Positions 5,828-6,119 of a DNA stretch of 6,119 bases are shown here, one piece after another. The notes beneath the pieces were generated by a model, which saw only the letters and a list, made by a program, of their open reading frames with translations, did no database searches and was not told the origin of the DNA. How positions within the stretch are numbered: the first letter of the stretch is position 1; each line of letters opens with the position of its first letter. This DNA comes from an uncultured Blautia sp. (GTDB lineage: Bacteria > Bacillota > Clostridia > Lachnospirales > Lachnospiraceae). The translations under genes were made by a program, and so were the position numbers. The stretch is taken from positions 1 through 6,119 of the forward strand of contig CABSEJ010000182.1 of the NCBI GenBank assembly GCA_902476765.1. The letters run 5' to 3'.

Positions 5828-6119
5828 ATGGACGTTTTTAGAAGCGACAGAATTAGAAATGTGGTCCTGCTCGGCCATGGCGGTGCCGGAAAGACGAGTC
5901 TTACAGAGGCAATGGCTTATTTATCAGGTATTACAAGCCGCTTGGGGAAAGTGACAGATGGAAACACCGTAAGTGATTATGATAAAGAGGAGATAAAGAG
6001 AAAATTCTCAATTACGACATCTGTGGTTCCGATTGTATGGGGAAAAGTAAAGATTAATGTATTGGATACACCGGGCTATTTCGACTTTGTGGGGGAAGTA
6101 GAAGAGGCAGTGGCAGGGG
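5828..6119 (+). CDS. EF-G-like translational GTPase (EF-G2/FusA2 type), 5' part, cut by the right edge
   Basis: Only the first 97 residues of a protein that is usually near 690 are present. It starts MDVFRSDRIRNVVLLGHGG and carries the GTP-binding G1 loop GHGGAGKT (16-23). The switch I region contains KFSITTS (59-65) in place of the RGITI of canonical EF-G. The G3 motif is DTPGYFDF (80-87). The N-terminal block and the DTPGY form match the second EF-G paralogue found in many bacteria (EF-G2/FusA2, the type in Thermus EF-G-2) better than housekeeping EF-G or Tet(M). These proteins bind ribosomes and GTP; their cellular task is not settled. The ribosome binding site GGGAGGT is strong and the start is unambiguous. 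The gene is divergent from tyrA. Domains II-V lie outside the window, so a ribosomal-protection subtype cannot be excluded. Confidence 0.85.
   Translation, partial: MDVFRSDRIRNVVLLGHGGAGKTSLTEAMAYLSGITSRLGKVTDGNTVSDYDKEEIKRKFSITTSVVPIVWGKVKINVLDTPGYFDFVGEVEEAVAG

Overview
The window looks like chromosome of an anaerobic Clostridia bacterium, most likely Lachnospiraceae. The clues are moderate GC, strong GGAGG-type ribosome binding sites, TTGACA/TATAAT-type promoters, a RACo-like ASKHA protein, a class II EPSP synthase, a DUF6612-like lipoprotein and an r1t-type holin. The family-level assignment is inference. The window edges cut two genes: the tmRNA at the left and an EF-G-like GTPase at the right.

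Left block (1-746). The 5' half of the tmRNA gene ssrA lies on the minus strand. It shows pseudoknot PK1, a tag frame encoding ANNNRVALAA and the H5 hairpin, and it has a near-consensus promoter at 238-266. Divergent from it, on the plus strand, is a lone 77-residue holin of the phage r1t type with no lysin or phage structural gene in view. Inside the holin gene an 11-bp inverted repeat encloses a perfect Shine-Dalgarno sequence and ends on an in-frame ATG. That could give a second, single-membrane-segment product.

Middle block (635-2306). A plus-strand gene with its own extended -10 promoter encodes a 519-residue ASKHA ATPase of the DUF4445/RACo type. It lacks the N-terminal [2Fe-2S] domain that reductive activators of corrinoid proteins normally carry. 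It ends tail-to-tail with the next gene, and the two stop codons overlap.

Right block (2303-5679, minus strand). One transcription unit runs tyrA (prephenate dehydrogenase with ACT domain), aroA (EPSP synthase), then a small secreted lipoprotein, with gaps of 15 and 24 nt. AroA makes EPSP on the way to chorismate and TyrA commits prephenate to tyrosine, so the first two genes form an aromatic amino acid unit. The lipoprotein is an unexplained third member. The unit has a TTGACA-N17-TAAAAT promoter and a leader of about 87 nt with a strong hairpin.

Right edge (5768-6119). A divergent plus-strand gene with its own promoter begins an EF-G-like translational GTPase (EF-G2/FusA2 type). Its G3 motif reads DTPGY where canonical EF-G has DTPGH. 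There is no CRISPR array, insertion sequence or transposase. Most of the window reads as ordinary housekeeping chromosome. The least ordinary points are the orphan holin with its possible gated internal start, and the RACo-like protein without an iron-sulfur domain.
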